This document shows, in pieces, positions 27,201 through 36,387 of a stretch of 64,000 nucleotides of DNA. A program made the position numbers and the translations under genes. The notes beneath the pieces are model-generated. The model did no database searches, had not been told where the DNA came from, and saw nothing but the letters and a program-made list of their open reading frames with translations. The DNA is from Gammaproteobacteria bacterium. Its GTDB lineage: Bacteria; Pseudomonadota; Gammaproteobacteria; Tenderiales; Tenderiaceae. Position 1 is the stretch's first letter. Every line of letters begins with the position of its first letter. The stretch lies in contig JACQEP010000016.1 in assembly GCA_016200485.1 (NCBI GenBank), forward strand, positions 1-64,000, given 5' to 3'.

Positions 27201-27289
27201 CGTCGGGTTACGCTATGCTGACCCAACCTGCATAGCGCTGTTTTTGCGTTCATTCGCGTTTATTTGCGGACTATTTTTTTCAATCACCG
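27201..27289. repeat. REP fragment plus second copy of the AT-rich repeat
   Basis: CGTCGGGTTACGCTATGCTG (from 27201) is a decayed REP hairpin. It is followed by the TTGCGTTCATTCGCGTTTAT repeat with CAATCACCGC, copied from the region next to the metallopeptidase fragment at 24.4 kb. The rest of 27290-27389 shows no gene. Confidence 0.55.
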
Positions 27290-27389
27290 CTACAAATTAA
27301 ACCGATCACAAATGCTGGATTGGGTAGAGGAACCCGACCGACACAAACCGAATATTTCCGTTTTCATTTGCGTCTATATTTAGAACACG

Positions 27390-28703
27390 CTACAGACGCT
27401 CTTTCCTGGCAATCCGCGAGACCTTCCATGGATTCCATCGGTCCCAATACGATACTTTGTGCAACCCTTCCATCAGATAGGCGTAGGTTCGTACCGTGCG
27501 AAGATAGATGCCATAGTAAAACGGCATCAGCGGAATGTAGAGATAAAGCGCATACTCACGCCGTCCAAACTTGTGATGCAGCAACAGTGTGGCGGTAATA
27601 AACTGAATATAGTTGGCACTCATATACAGAAACAGATTGATCAGAAAGATATATCCCAACCACTCGGCACTGAAAAACAACATCTGCACCAGATAAATCC
27701 ACCACTTGAAATCGAGAAGTAAATTGAAAAAAATATTTTCTGCGCTTGACAAGAAATTACTGAGGCGGAAATTTTTCGACGGGCGAAGAATATCAATGTG
27801 TTTACGGGTGCGAAAACGCACTAGCGATCGATCCCAGCGGTAACGCTGTTTCGCCAGCGTTCGCACCCGATCTGGAACATGGGTGTAACAGACGGCATAC
27901 GGCTGATGAGCGACTTTGAAGCCCATTTTGCGCACCTTGAGGGTAAGATCGCCGTCTAGGCCGGGACCGACATCCCAACCATAAATCCGCTCCAGGACAT
28001 CGCGCCGGAACGCGCCATGCGCACCGGCAATGATACGAAGCAGTCCAAGCGTTGAGGCAATCGTGCGTCCGACACTGATCGATTTCAGGTATTCGATTGC
28101 CTGTAACCGGGTAATGATATTGGCATCAATATTGGCGACTCGCACATCGCCGCCGACAGCTCCAACAGCGGGATCCATGATAAAGGGCAACAGGATTGTC
28201 TCAATGGCATCATCGTCCAGATATGAATCGGCATCGAGATGGATGATGTATTCTCCACGGGAATAACGCAGGGCGGTGTTGGCGGCCGAGGCTTTACCAC
28301 CGCGGACTTCATTACGGATGAAGCGTGTAATCCTGCCTTCGGACTCCAGGCGACGGCAAATGTCGGCGGTATCATCATCCGAGCCATCATCGACGATGAT
28401 TAGTTCGTAGTGTTTGTAACTTTGGCTTCGCAGCGACTCGGCAAGCGCGGGAATGTGCTTGCCCTCATTCTTGCCAGGCACGATTACCGATACCAGCGGT
28501 TGCTCGGTGAACAACACCCGCCGCGCCTGTTCGCGCCGCTCCCGTGAAAAATAATGCCGCGGCATATGCACGAGAAAAATAATGATATCGGATAACACAT
28601 AGCGCACGACATCGATCATGAAAAACGGCCAGAAGTAGGCCAGCACCTGCCAGGTGGTCAGGCTTTGCACGAACTCGATCAGACCATCAAGCAACCACAT
28701 CAT
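27390..28703 (-). CDS. Processive family 2 glycosyltransferase (exopolysaccharide synthase)
   Basis: 437 residues. Two N-terminal membrane helices (about 18-48) come before a GT2 domain with D106 (IIVDDGSDDD), DxD D157/D159 (HLDADSYLDDD), a catalytic-base region GLDGDLTLK (D250/D252) and the processive-synthase motif QRYRW (286-290). Three or four C-terminal membrane helices follow. This is the layout of PgaC/BcsA-like synthases that polymerise and extrude a polysaccharide across the inner membrane. The sugar cannot be told. It is the last gene of a tight four-gene operon and overlaps the GGDEF-like gene by 17 bp. No PilZ domain is present, so control probably comes from the neighbour at 28687. 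Confidence 0.88.
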   Translation of the reverse strand: MMWLLDGLIEFVQSLTTWQVLAYFWPFFMIDVVRYVLSDIIIFLVHMPRHYFSRERREQARRVLFTEQPLVSVIVPGKNEGKHIPALAESLRSQSYKHYELIIVDDGSDDDTADICRRLESEGRITRFIRNEVRGGKASAANTALRYSRGEYIIHLDADSYLDDDAIETILLPFIMDPAVGAVGGDVRVANIDANIITRLQAIEYLKSISVGRTIASTLGLLRIIAGAHGAFRRDVLERIYGWDVGPGLDGDLTLKVRKMGFKVAHQPYAVCYTHVPDRVRTLAKQRYRWDRSLVRFRTRKHIDILRPSKNFRLSNFLSSAENIFFNLLLDFKWWIYLVQMLFFSAEWLGYIFLINLFLYMSANYIQFITATLLLHHKFGRREYALYLYIPLMPFYYGIYLRTVRTYAYLMEGLHKVSYWDRWNPWKVSRIARKERL

Positions 28704-30099
28704 GACTCAGAAACTGCTCAAGCGCAGTTTGAGGATCGCTCACATCGGCAAGCGCATAAACCTGAAAGCGCAACCGCGGCTTGATCGATAGATTGTTTTC
28801 GAACAAAGCAATGATTCCCTGCTCGAGCCGACCGACGGCCAGCCTGGCCTGATCCATGTCGGTTTCTGTCATCACTACCAGAAATACGGTCTCGTTGCGC
28901 GCAGTGATAACATCGGAGCGGCGTAATATGGATTTAAATATCGCGCTCAACTCCATGAAAACATCGCGTGCACGTTTACCGAGCTTGATATACAGCGCAT
29001 CAAGACCACTGAATTCGAACAACACCAATGTGCTGCTGGATTTTTTGTAACGGCGGATGCGTTCCACCTCAATCCGGCAAAAATCCATGAAGCTGACGAA
29101 TGATGCCAGCTTCAGCTCGCTGTCGAAGATATTGGCGAACAGGCTCTCCATCCCGTAACGGGCGGCATTCTCGCCGAGCGATGAGACGGAGTAGCTCTGG
29201 ATGATGCGTATCAGTTGATTCTCCGGCGCCACACTCCGGCCACAGTTGTAGCACATGGACATGACGCGCGGGTCCTGAAACGCATGAGTGCATTGGTTAC
29301 AGTGATAAACCAATGAGGGTTTGTCATAGTCCACCCCAATATGCCGGAGTAATTGCTCACACTTCGGACAGACCATGGTTTCGCCACGCTTGAACTCGGA
29401 AAGCTCACCGGTATAAGCACACTTGAAGTGGTGTACCAGTTCATCGAGCTTCAGATCGGTGGCGCCGCAATGAGGACAGGCCTCGGTGAAATTGAGGAAA
29501 GCACAGTCACAGTGGCTGCAAAAATGGGCGCGGGCAAAGAATTCGCCATGCAACAGGCGCTGGTCTTGAAGATATTCCAGTGTCTGCAGCACACCGGCAT
29601 CGTTGTGATCAAACAATGGCTCGATCAGCGGATAAACATAGCCGGCAGAGGCCGAGGCCGTCGCCACCGGCACAAAGGGCGTCCCGCGACTGGCGATCAT
29701 GCGCAACACCTTGAAAGCGATATTGACATCGGCACTGCCACCATCATGGCCGCTGCCATCGATCCAGCTCAGGACCGGCTCAAATTGCGATACCAGTTCT
29801 CCAGCCGCCTTCTGGTCGAAGCTGTCGCGCGGCAGATAAACATCGGCAAAGCGATGCACCTTGCCCCCATAGACCAACCCCTTGTGCAAACCGACAATCG
29901 GCAACAGATAAAGCGCAGGATGATGACTTTGACGCACAGCGCGTATGATCGCTTCAGCTTGTTGCGGCTGATCGGTATCGATTACCAGAAAGGCATACTG
30001 CCAGGGATCGGTCTTCATCAGCTCTGCCAGGGTCACCGACATTAAAAAGGCGGGGCCCACTTGCCCGGCATCGAATGCCACAAACCAAGGTTGTCTCAT
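28687..30099 (-). CDS. Zinc-ribbon (TackOD1-like) protein with degenerate GGDEF domain and intact I-site
   Basis: 470 residues. The N-terminal third (1-180) is a Rossmann/receiver-like region. The centre (about 190-290) has repeated CxxC pairs (CSHCDC, CPHC, CPKC, CNQC, CYNC), like the TackOD1 output domain. The C-terminal third is GGDEF-like, but NETVF (402-406) replaces GGDEF, so it should not make c-di-GMP. The inhibitory-site motif RRSD is kept at 393-396 with the exact five-residue spacing, so it probably binds c-di-GMP, much as PelD does for Pel. It lies between the adaptor and synthase genes, overlapping both, and is a likely allosteric switch for the synthase. Gene-level function is inference. 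Confidence 0.8.
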   Translation of the reverse strand: MRQPWFVAFDAGQVGPAFLMSVTLAELMKTDPWQYAFLVIDTDQPQQAEAIIRAVRQSHHPALYLLPIVGLHKGLVYGGKVHRFADVYLPRDSFDQKAAGELVSQFEPVLSWIDGSGHDGGSADVNIAFKVLRMIASRGTPFVPVATASASAGYVYPLIEPLFDHNDAGVLQTLEYLQDQRLLHGEFFARAHFCSHCDCAFLNFTEACPHCGATDLKLDELVHHFKCAYTGELSEFKRGETMVCPKCEQLLRHIGVDYDKPSLVYHCNQCTHAFQDPRVMSMCYNCGRSVAPENQLIRIIQSYSVSSLGENAARYGMESLFANIFDSELKLASFVSFMDFCRIEVERIRRYKKSSSTLVLFEFSGLDALYIKLGKRARDVFMELSAIFKSILRRSDVITARNETVFLVVMTETDMDQARLAVGRLEQGIIALFENNLSIKPRLRFQVYALADVSDPQTALEQFLSHDVVA

Positions 30100-31103
30100 T
30101 ATCGGGTACCTCTCACACGCACCGCCATCCGGTCATAACGCGCCCATACTGCTGTGTCGGCCTGATTCACAGGCGTAATGCGTGCAATGATTTTGCCTGC
30201 GGGTTCGCCATAACCCATACCGGAATTCTCCGGCAGACGGCTGGCGGCCGAACGCACGGACTCCACCCGCCCCTCACTCTCCGTGCCGTCCGAGAAATAG
30301 ACCTTCAATACCTTGCCGGCCGTCACCAAGTCGAGCCTGTCCTGATCGAAATAAACGTCGATGAATACCGGGGCGTGATCACTCACCACATCAACGACAG
30401 CATCACCCCTGCCCACCACTTCATAACGATTGCGCAAGACAGCGCGCACTCGGCCCGCCAGCGGAGCTACCAACACTTCGGGCTGACAAGCCCCGGCTGC
30501 GATTACCCCATCGCGATTCCGCTGCGGCAGCGTACGTCCGCCTGACTGACGGTGCAACAGCCCCAACTCGCCGCGAACACGCGCGATCTTTAGCTTGAGG
30601 ATTTCGGCCTGTTTCTGATTCTGTTCATAGCGCCTCAGATATTCCCCATCGACTTCAAGCGCACGCCGTACACCCTCGTCCACCGGCTGCGGCGCCACCA
30701 ATTTCAGCTCGCCCAATAATGCATCAAGCTCGATCTGCTTACGCTGCGCTTCAAAATGCAGCTGCTCGCCGCGGCTGTCCATCACCGGCGAGGCAACATC
30801 ACTGCAACCCCGAGTTGGCTCGATAACGGCCAGCCGGGTACCGGCAGCCACATGCTGCCCCGACTGGACACCGAGTTCGGCAATGCGCCCACCAACGCTG
30901 GCACGGATCATAATACGCGGGCTATCGACATAGCCGCGTCCGCTAAATTGCCATATCCACATCACTCCGAGATAACCGATATACAGCACCAGCGAGCTGA
31001 TGAACAACAGATAGAGCCAGGAGGTGACGCGCGATCCCGGCGTGCGTTTCGGCGCACCTTCCGGCAGCCCTGTCATATAACTTGTTCGGTTGCGCAGTCT
31101 CAT
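30099..31103 (-). CDS. HlyD-family membrane fusion protein of the polysaccharide operon
   Basis: 334 residues. A single membrane helix (about 28-52, WLYLLFISSLVLYIGYLGVMWIWQF) is followed by a lipoyl half-domain (SVGGRIAELGVQSGQHVAAG), a helical hairpin (about 125-190) and a C-terminal barrel (LAGRVRAVLRNRYEVVGRGD ... VFIDVYFDQDRLD). The fold is that of periplasmic adaptors, including Alg44-type polysaccharide adaptors. It would bridge the synthase and the TolC-like channel encoded directly upstream. It shares one base with the next gene, ending at 30099 where that gene begins. Confidence 0.85.
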   Translation of the reverse strand: MRLRNRTSYMTGLPEGAPKRTPGSRVTSWLYLLFISSLVLYIGYLGVMWIWQFSGRGYVDSPRIMIRASVGGRIAELGVQSGQHVAAGTRLAVIEPTRGCSDVASPVMDSRGEQLHFEAQRKQIELDALLGELKLVAPQPVDEGVRRALEVDGEYLRRYEQNQKQAEILKLKIARVRGELGLLHRQSGGRTLPQRNRDGVIAAGACQPEVLVAPLAGRVRAVLRNRYEVVGRGDAVVDVVSDHAPVFIDVYFDQDRLDLVTAGKVLKVYFSDGTESEGRVESVRSAASRLPENSGMGYGEPAGKIIARITPVNQADTAVWARYDRMAVRVRGTR

Positions 31104-31117
31104 GCCACATGCCTTCG

Positions 31118-33130
31118 CTAGCGGATAAAATCAGTCAATTGGTGCAGCGCAAATCGCCTGACCCCCAATTGTGCACTCAATTGTTCCATGGTGTTCTCCA
31201 ACGCCCACTCGTCACTGAAATCCTTGACGCTTAGGGCAACCACCGCCTTGTCGCGACCTATCTTCGCCAGTATCACCTCAAGACGTCGTTGCTGCTGTGG
31301 TAATGATCGATTTTCATACGACATGATGTAAATATGATCGACCAGGCTTGCGACGTTGGCATAGAATTCCGGTGGCCAGGTCTGCGGCACCGAGACGCTG
31401 AGCGGATTATTCCCAATCACTTCCCGTACTGCCTTGAGCATCGCCAGATAATGGTCGAGATAGGTCTGACGATCCGCGTTATAACCCGGCAACACATGAG
31501 GTTCGATGTCGAGGTGAATCGCACTACCTTCCGCCGTCAGTTCAAGCGCTTGCCGCACCACCTCTGCCCGCCGCTCGGGGAATATCCACTCATTGCTGCC
31601 TGCCAGCAGACTCTCCACTGCAATGCCTTTTTCCTGCGCCGCGCTCACGAACGCCTTGCGCTTTGCCGCATCGATCTTCCTGCCCGCCACCAGCACCACT
31701 CGTTCGATGCTCTTGACATGAAGCATTTCCAACAGCACACGATTATCGGTACGGTTAAAAAACTCAGACCAAAGATAAGCGGCTCGCTCACCGACACGGG
31801 CACGGTAATGCTCATCGGGCAACGGCACCTCCGCGATATATTCCGGACGATAGTCGATCCCGGCAGCAGCAAGCAGATCGGAGACACGGAAATAGAGCTC
31901 CTGTTTGCTTCGTACCAGCTCTATACTTTCATCAAGCAGCGCACGCACTCGCAGCACGCCTTCGGCAACCTCGATCCGGTCCCCCAGAGCATGCTGCATC
32001 ATCACACGCCTTACACGCTCACTGGCACCAAGATAACGATAGTGTTGGCGCACGGCGCGCTGCTGTTGTTCACGCACACGCTCATAGGCATCGCGAGTCC
32101 GCGCCAGGCGCTGCCAGGACTCCAATTTGCCCTGCTGCTGCAACTCACGCAGTTCAAAAGATAGCCTGCGATCGCTTTGTTCCCGATCCAGCGGCACAGT
32201 GAAACGCAGACCCAGCGAGGCATAGTTATCGCCGTTGCCGGAAAACGTATCAAGTTCCTTGCGCACATACAGCTGCAAACGATCCTGATAGCGTGCACCC
32301 TCTCGTGTCCGGGCGATTTCATTGTGTAATTGTGGCGCTTCATCGTTTCCGGCGCGCCGCTCCATCTCCGCCAGCACTGTCGCCATCTGCACCCCAATCA
32401 GGGGCAGATGGATCGCCTGCCCGCCCCCAACGACACGCAAATGCTCCAGCTCCATACGCAACATCACCTGTTCCGACTCGGCGGCAAAAGCATCTTCCAG
32501 ATTACTCCATCCCCTGAAATAGGCACGCCGCTCGATACGGCCAGCCACATCCATCAACGACTGCTTAAGCTCCAGCAAACCGATTTTCATGCCGGTAAAC
32601 GCCTCGACAGACAACCGATCGCGACGACATTGATTTTGTTCCTCAGCCTGCTCACGCTGTTTCTGCAACTCCAGCATGCGTCGTTTGTTGTCCAGCGCAC
32701 GCGCTTGATCGCGATATTCCAAATAACCATTACGCAACACATCCCAGTCCAGCTCGAGATAGGCGCTGGACTCGCCGGCATCGTCAAGAAGGGTGCGATT
32801 GGCATAACCGCCGCGCAAACTCAAAGCCGTGCGTTTCTCCAGCTGGCGGGAATCAAAACTTAATTGCTCATCGCGTATTTCTGCCAGCGTTTGCCGGCCT
32901 GGTTCACAAGGCCGGGATAACATGTGGTGTCCGGCCTCAAGGGACTGCGGTACCTGCGCCAGCTGTTGCAGCCGCTGCGTGATGGTCTCTAACTGACTCC
33001 AGACCTGATCCGCTTCGGTGGCATCCATGGGCGCAGCGGCAATCGCCTCAGCGGATTCAGCATATGGTGGCGCTGGCAACATGAGCAGCCAGGCTAGCAA
33101 CACCATTACACTACGCCTATCCGTTTGCAT
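31118..33130 (-). CDS. TolC-like outer-membrane channel fused to a TIM-barrel (glycosidase-like) domain
   Basis: 670 residues. Signal peptide at about 1-24 (VMVLLAWLLMLPAPPYAES). Residues about 40-420 have the repeated long helices and short beta strands of outer-membrane efflux proteins (TALSLRGGYANRTLLDD, LQLYVRKELDTFSGNGDNYASLGLRF). Residues about 430-670 form a TIM-barrel-like domain with LDIEP at 540-544 (D541, E543) and DHIYIMSYENR, reminiscent of GH18-type active sites. I know of no standard system with these two parts in one chain. It is the first gene of the operon. A plausible role is an export channel with a periplasmic polysaccharide-processing domain. Confidence 0.75.
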   Translation of the reverse strand: MQTDRRSVMVLLAWLLMLPAPPYAESAEAIAAAPMDATEADQVWSQLETITQRLQQLAQVPQSLEAGHHMLSRPCEPGRQTLAEIRDEQLSFDSRQLEKRTALSLRGGYANRTLLDDAGESSAYLELDWDVLRNGYLEYRDQARALDNKRRMLELQKQREQAEEQNQCRRDRLSVEAFTGMKIGLLELKQSLMDVAGRIERRAYFRGWSNLEDAFAAESEQVMLRMELEHLRVVGGGQAIHLPLIGVQMATVLAEMERRAGNDEAPQLHNEIARTREGARYQDRLQLYVRKELDTFSGNGDNYASLGLRFTVPLDREQSDRRLSFELRELQQQGKLESWQRLARTRDAYERVREQQQRAVRQHYRYLGASERVRRVMMQHALGDRIEVAEGVLRVRALLDESIELVRSKQELYFRVSDLLAAAGIDYRPEYIAEVPLPDEHYRARVGERAAYLWSEFFNRTDNRVLLEMLHVKSIERVVLVAGRKIDAAKRKAFVSAAQEKGIAVESLLAGSNEWIFPERRAEVVRQALELTAEGSAIHLDIEPHVLPGYNADRQTYLDHYLAMLKAVREVIGNNPLSVSVPQTWPPEFYANVASLVDHIYIMSYENRSLPQQQRRLEVILAKIGRDKAVVALSVKDFSDEWALENTMEQLSAQLGVRRFALHQLTDFIR

Positions 33131-33400
33131 GATCTCGAAATTCCAATACCCAAAAGTGACGAAGAATTCACCACAGATTTAATCAGCGGTTCCTTAGATT
33201 CTATCGGCAGACAGGACGGAAACTTGCTTGAGCAAAGGGCATGAATCTATCACTGCATCACAATAAAAACCACATATTAAGCTATAAAAATTAGCTCAAA
33301 ATTTAATAACTAAAATGTACCACATGTAAGTTGGTATCTTGCATTTACAGCTCGCGCCTTTCAACCGCCCTCATTTCACAGCGCCCCCTCAAATACTTTT
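33131..33400. promoter_or_regulatory. Promoter region of the polysaccharide operon
   Basis: A 270-bp AT-rich gap upstream of the TolC-like gene. It holds an inverted repeat AGCTA-TAAAAAT-TAGCT (33280-33296) and runs of A/T suitable for a leftward promoter. A precise -35/-10 pair could not be fixed. No gene is seen. Confidence 0.4.
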
Positions 33401-34090
33401 TCAACCACGTCCCCGCCACAACGACATCCACCGCCAGACATTGAGCAGACTCGCCAGCGATGCCGCGAGATAGGTAAGCGCCGCGGCGCGCAGCACTTGC
33501 TGTGCCGCGACTTGATCTTGTTCATCGAGATATTGCCCGGCTTGCAATAATGGCAAGGCGCGATTGAAGCTGGCATCGAGCTCCACGGGCAACGTCACCA
33601 GATGCACCAATACTGACAAGGCCATGCCCGCCAAACCCAGCACGAACATGACCATCGCTGCACGTGGTGAACGGGCCAATAATGTGATCACCGGCATCAA
33701 CACTATCATTCCCGAGCCAAAGCGCTCCGCTTGTTGCGCAGCGCTGACCAACTGTGAACGCCAACGCAAAGGTGCATAATCCAGCGCATCCTGAATCGCA
33801 TGCCCGACCTCATGGGCCGCCACTGCGATTGCAGTCAATGATTTACCGTTGAAATGTTCTGCTGACAAACGAACGATTTTAGCAGTCGGATCATAATGAT
33901 CGCCCTGCTCGGCGATTTCGACACGCACTGCATTTAATTCAAACTTATCCAATAAGTGCCGCGCCAGTTCGGCACCGGTGCCGGGATAATCAGTCCGTGG
34001 TGCTGAGTGGCGTTGCATCACTCGCCGCGCCCACCACTGTGGCGCGAACAGAGCACCCAACAAGATAATTACGAGCAGGGCGAGATACAT
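33401..34090 (-). CDS. Neutral zinc metallopeptidase (YugP/Zn_peptidase_2 family)
   Basis: 229 residues. An N-terminal membrane helix (2-20) is followed by the zinc site HEVGH (H93, E94, H97), and two or three more hydrophobic helices lie at about 125-170 and 205-225. It belongs to the membrane-bound YugP-like metallopeptidases, whose substrates are unknown. A truncated second copy of its 3' third lies at 24403-24660. It is monocistronic; palindrome copy 3 lies just upstream of its start. Confidence 0.9.
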   Translation of the reverse strand: MYLALLVIILLGALFAPQWWARRVMQRHSAPRTDYPGTGAELARHLLDKFELNAVRVEIAEQGDHYDPTAKIVRLSAEHFNGKSLTAIAVAAHEVGHAIQDALDYAPLRWRSQLVSAAQQAERFGSGMIVLMPVITLLARSPRAAMVMFVLGLAGMALSVLVHLVTLPVELDASFNRALPLLQAGQYLDEQDQVAAQQVLRAAALTYLAASLASLLNVWRWMSLWRGRG

Positions 34091-34110
34091 GGATGCATGT
34101 CACCGATTTG

Positions 34111-34136
34111 CAGGGGCGATTCATGAATCGCCCCTG
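34111..34136. repeat. 26-bp palindrome, REP-like family copy 3
   Basis: CAGGGGCGATTCA and its exact reverse complement, identical over 26 bp to the copy at 16271-16296. It lies between the metallopeptidase start and the lipoprotein gene end, beside a TTTGCGTTTATTCGCGGAC repeat. Confidence 0.7.
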
Positions 34137-34190
34137 CCTGAAAATTTCGTGTGTATTTGCGTTTATTCGCGGACGAATATATTTTCAAGA

Positions 34191-34703
34191 TTACAAATCA
34201 GCGATCCGGGCCCGCTTCGCTTCGCCTGTGGGCTTCAACATCTTGGCGATATTCTTGGCCTCAAACAGACCCACGCTCTCGGGAACAAAAGCCACGCCGC
34301 GAAATTCTCCGTCCACGGGGCGCGTCAGGATGAAATAAGATTTACCGGCCGCAAACTCAAAACTGCGGCTGCGCTCCTGGGAAGCCACTTCCCAGCGCCC
34401 CCGCATTTGAGTGAGGTTGCGTACGGTGATTCTGACGCCACGAGGTTTGATATAGACCAGCGCATAATCGCCCTTGCCTAACTCCAGCAGTTTTTCCTTA
34501 TCCACTTCAATCGTGACTGGTTTGTCGGCGTAGCCTTGCACATGCTCGGTGGGTGGCCGCAGAAAATAAACCTTTGCAAACTCCGATTTCAAATCGGGTT
34601 GCAACAGGGGATGGCTGGCATTGATATGGGTGCTGCTGCAACCCGCCAATACAAATACTGCCGCCATGGCAGCGCCAAACCATTTGCAGATCGTCTTGCT
34701 CAC
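34191..34703 (-). CDS. DUF2846-like lipoprotein
   Basis: 170 residues with an N-terminal lipoprotein signal (AAVFVLAGCSSTH, lipidation Cys at about 22). The mature part KVYFLRPP...VTIEVDKEKLLELGKGDYALVYIKPRG resembles the DUF2846 family of small lipoproteins of unknown function. The GTG start at 34703 is supported by GGAGG eight bases upstream. It lies downstream of the Omp85-family gene on the same strand and may be cotranscribed with it (67-bp gap). Confidence 0.82.
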   Translation of the reverse strand: MSKTICKWFGAAMAAVFVLAGCSSTHINASHPLLQPDLKSEFAKVYFLRPPTEHVQGYADKPVTIEVDKEKLLELGKGDYALVYIKPRGVRITVRNLTQMRGRWEVASQERSRSFEFAAGKSYFILTRPVDGEFRGVAFVPESVGLFEAKNIAKMLKPTGEAKRARIADL

Positions 34704-34770
34704 CGCCGTATCCTCCCACCGTTTTAAACGAGTCTACGCCAAGGCGTGACACGCATCCACCCCGGCCGTT

Positions 34771-36117
34771 CTAAAAGGTGCTTCTGGTGCCCACATAAAA
34801 TTTATGACTGGCCTGCCCCAAGGCCTTAGCGTAATCGGCACGGATTTGCAGATCGACAAACCACTTAACCCGGTACCGTAACCCAACCCCCAGCGCTGAT
34901 TCCAGATTCTGCACATCGAAGACCCGGTTGTCCGGATACGTATTGCCAACATCATAAAACAAGACGCTGCGTAACGGCGCATAGCCAAACATGGGACGCA
35001 GATACTCAACATTGGCCGAAAAGAACGATTTTCCGGTAAAAACTCCCTTTTCATAAGCCCGCAGATCACGACTGCCACCCAAAGAGTAGGGGTCCCCCCC
35101 TCCTGGCAGACTACCGCCCGCGCCGCCAAACCGCATTTGCAAATCGATATTCTGGTGCTTGATATCACCGATGGGGAAATAGTGACGGTAATAAATTTGA
35201 TTGCTGCTAAAAGTCTTGTCGGAACCTAACCATGTCGGCCCAACTGAAAACTGGTACCCATAATCCATACCGCTGCGGCTATAAAGATAGTCATGCACCC
35301 GCAAATAACTAACGCTTAACCCAATCGCTTCCGATTTGCTATCGACAAAGACGGTGGGATCACCTGAGATAAAATCGTAATGATTTATCGACCAAGACCA
35401 ACTGACGCCGGCAAGCCAGCCGGTGGAAGGCCCAGAACCCAGCCAATGGTTGAGCCCGATGCCAAACGAATCCAACGCGGCCCAGGATTCAGCAATTTTG
35501 ACGCCATTTTCACTTTTGCTCGCCGGCGCACGCAAATACGTCAGGTTCAGGTTCAAACCATAATCCAAACCCGCCCAGCGCGGGTATTGATATTCCAGCG
35601 TTAACTCTGTTGGACTCTTTTGGTTAGCGCAGCAGCCTTTCTGAATTTCATAGGTTGCCCTGAGCCGCTGATTGAGACCAGCGATATTATCCCACCGGAT
35701 TTGCGCGCCATAACTCACCTCGCCATCCGCATTGCGATCCAACTTGGGGATGGGCAGGATATACAGTTTTTCGGTGACAGTAATTTTCAGTGCCTGCCCA
35801 TCCGCCTCCGGCAACAAGGTCGCCTCAACTTCCTTGAAGAGCCCCAAGTCCATGATCGCCTGCCGTGAGGCTTCGATTTTTCCGGGATCAACCACATCCC
35901 CTTCTTTGATCAGCATTTCCTGGCGCAAAATTCGGGGGGAGGTCACTTCATTACCGACAAAACGGATCTCGGTGATGATCTGCTGCGACTCCGGGCCCAT
36001 TGCGGACTCGGCCTCTTGAGCCATTGCAGTCCGACTCAAAAGACCCAACATCAGCGTCAACAATCCAATAGCAAGCTTTATCAGAGATAAATTTTTATAA
36101 AACAATGGGTTAATCAA
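34771..36117 (-). CDS. Omp85/BamA-superfamily outer-membrane protein with one POTRA domain
   Basis: About 448 residues. Signal peptide ending TAMA|QEAE, one POTRA domain (about 45-120, ITEIRFVGNEVTSPRILRQEM ... LKITVTEKLY), then a beta-barrel with the L6-loop motif GGSRDLRAYEKG and terminal Phe (TRSTF). It is smaller than BamA (five POTRA) and TamA. It is likely a single-POTRA member that inserts or secretes an unknown partner. TTG 36117 is preferred because GAGGA precedes it; a GTG at 36144 without ribosome-binding site is the alternative. Confidence 0.82.
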   Translation of the reverse strand: MINPLFYKNLSLIKLAIGLLTLMLGLLSRTAMAQEAESAMGPESQQIITEIRFVGNEVTSPRILRQEMLIKEGDVVDPGKIEASRQAIMDLGLFKEVEATLLPEADGQALKITVTEKLYILPIPKLDRNADGEVSYGAQIRWDNIAGLNQRLRATYEIQKGCCANQKSPTELTLEYQYPRWAGLDYGLNLNLTYLRAPASKSENGVKIAESWAALDSFGIGLNHWLGSGPSTGWLAGVSWSWSINHYDFISGDPTVFVDSKSEAIGLSVSYLRVHDYLYSRSGMDYGYQFSVGPTWLGSDKTFSSNQIYYRHYFPIGDIKHQNIDLQMRFGGAGGSLPGGGDPYSLGGSRDLRAYEKGVFTGKSFFSANVEYLRPMFGYAPLRSVLFYDVGNTYPDNRVFDVQNLESALGVGLRYRVKWFVDLQIRADYAKALGQASHKFYVGTRSTF

Positions 36118-36387
36118 CAACCATTCCTCGGCAACTGCCCGCACTATATTTATTAATTATAAATTCCATATTTCTTAATTTAGCTTGGAAATTACCAGAA
36201 AAATTCTCCCTTAAGACAGGTGATCGCAAAAACGATGGCCTGTAGTATAATTGCCCCTTTCTGACGGGCTTGGGGATAATACACGCTGGCCAAGAGAGCC
36301 GCGCCCCACTCCGGCATGATACCGCTAACCTGTATCAGAAACTAACGGATTTGAATCACATAGTTGTCATTTTTAAGGAGAGGACTC

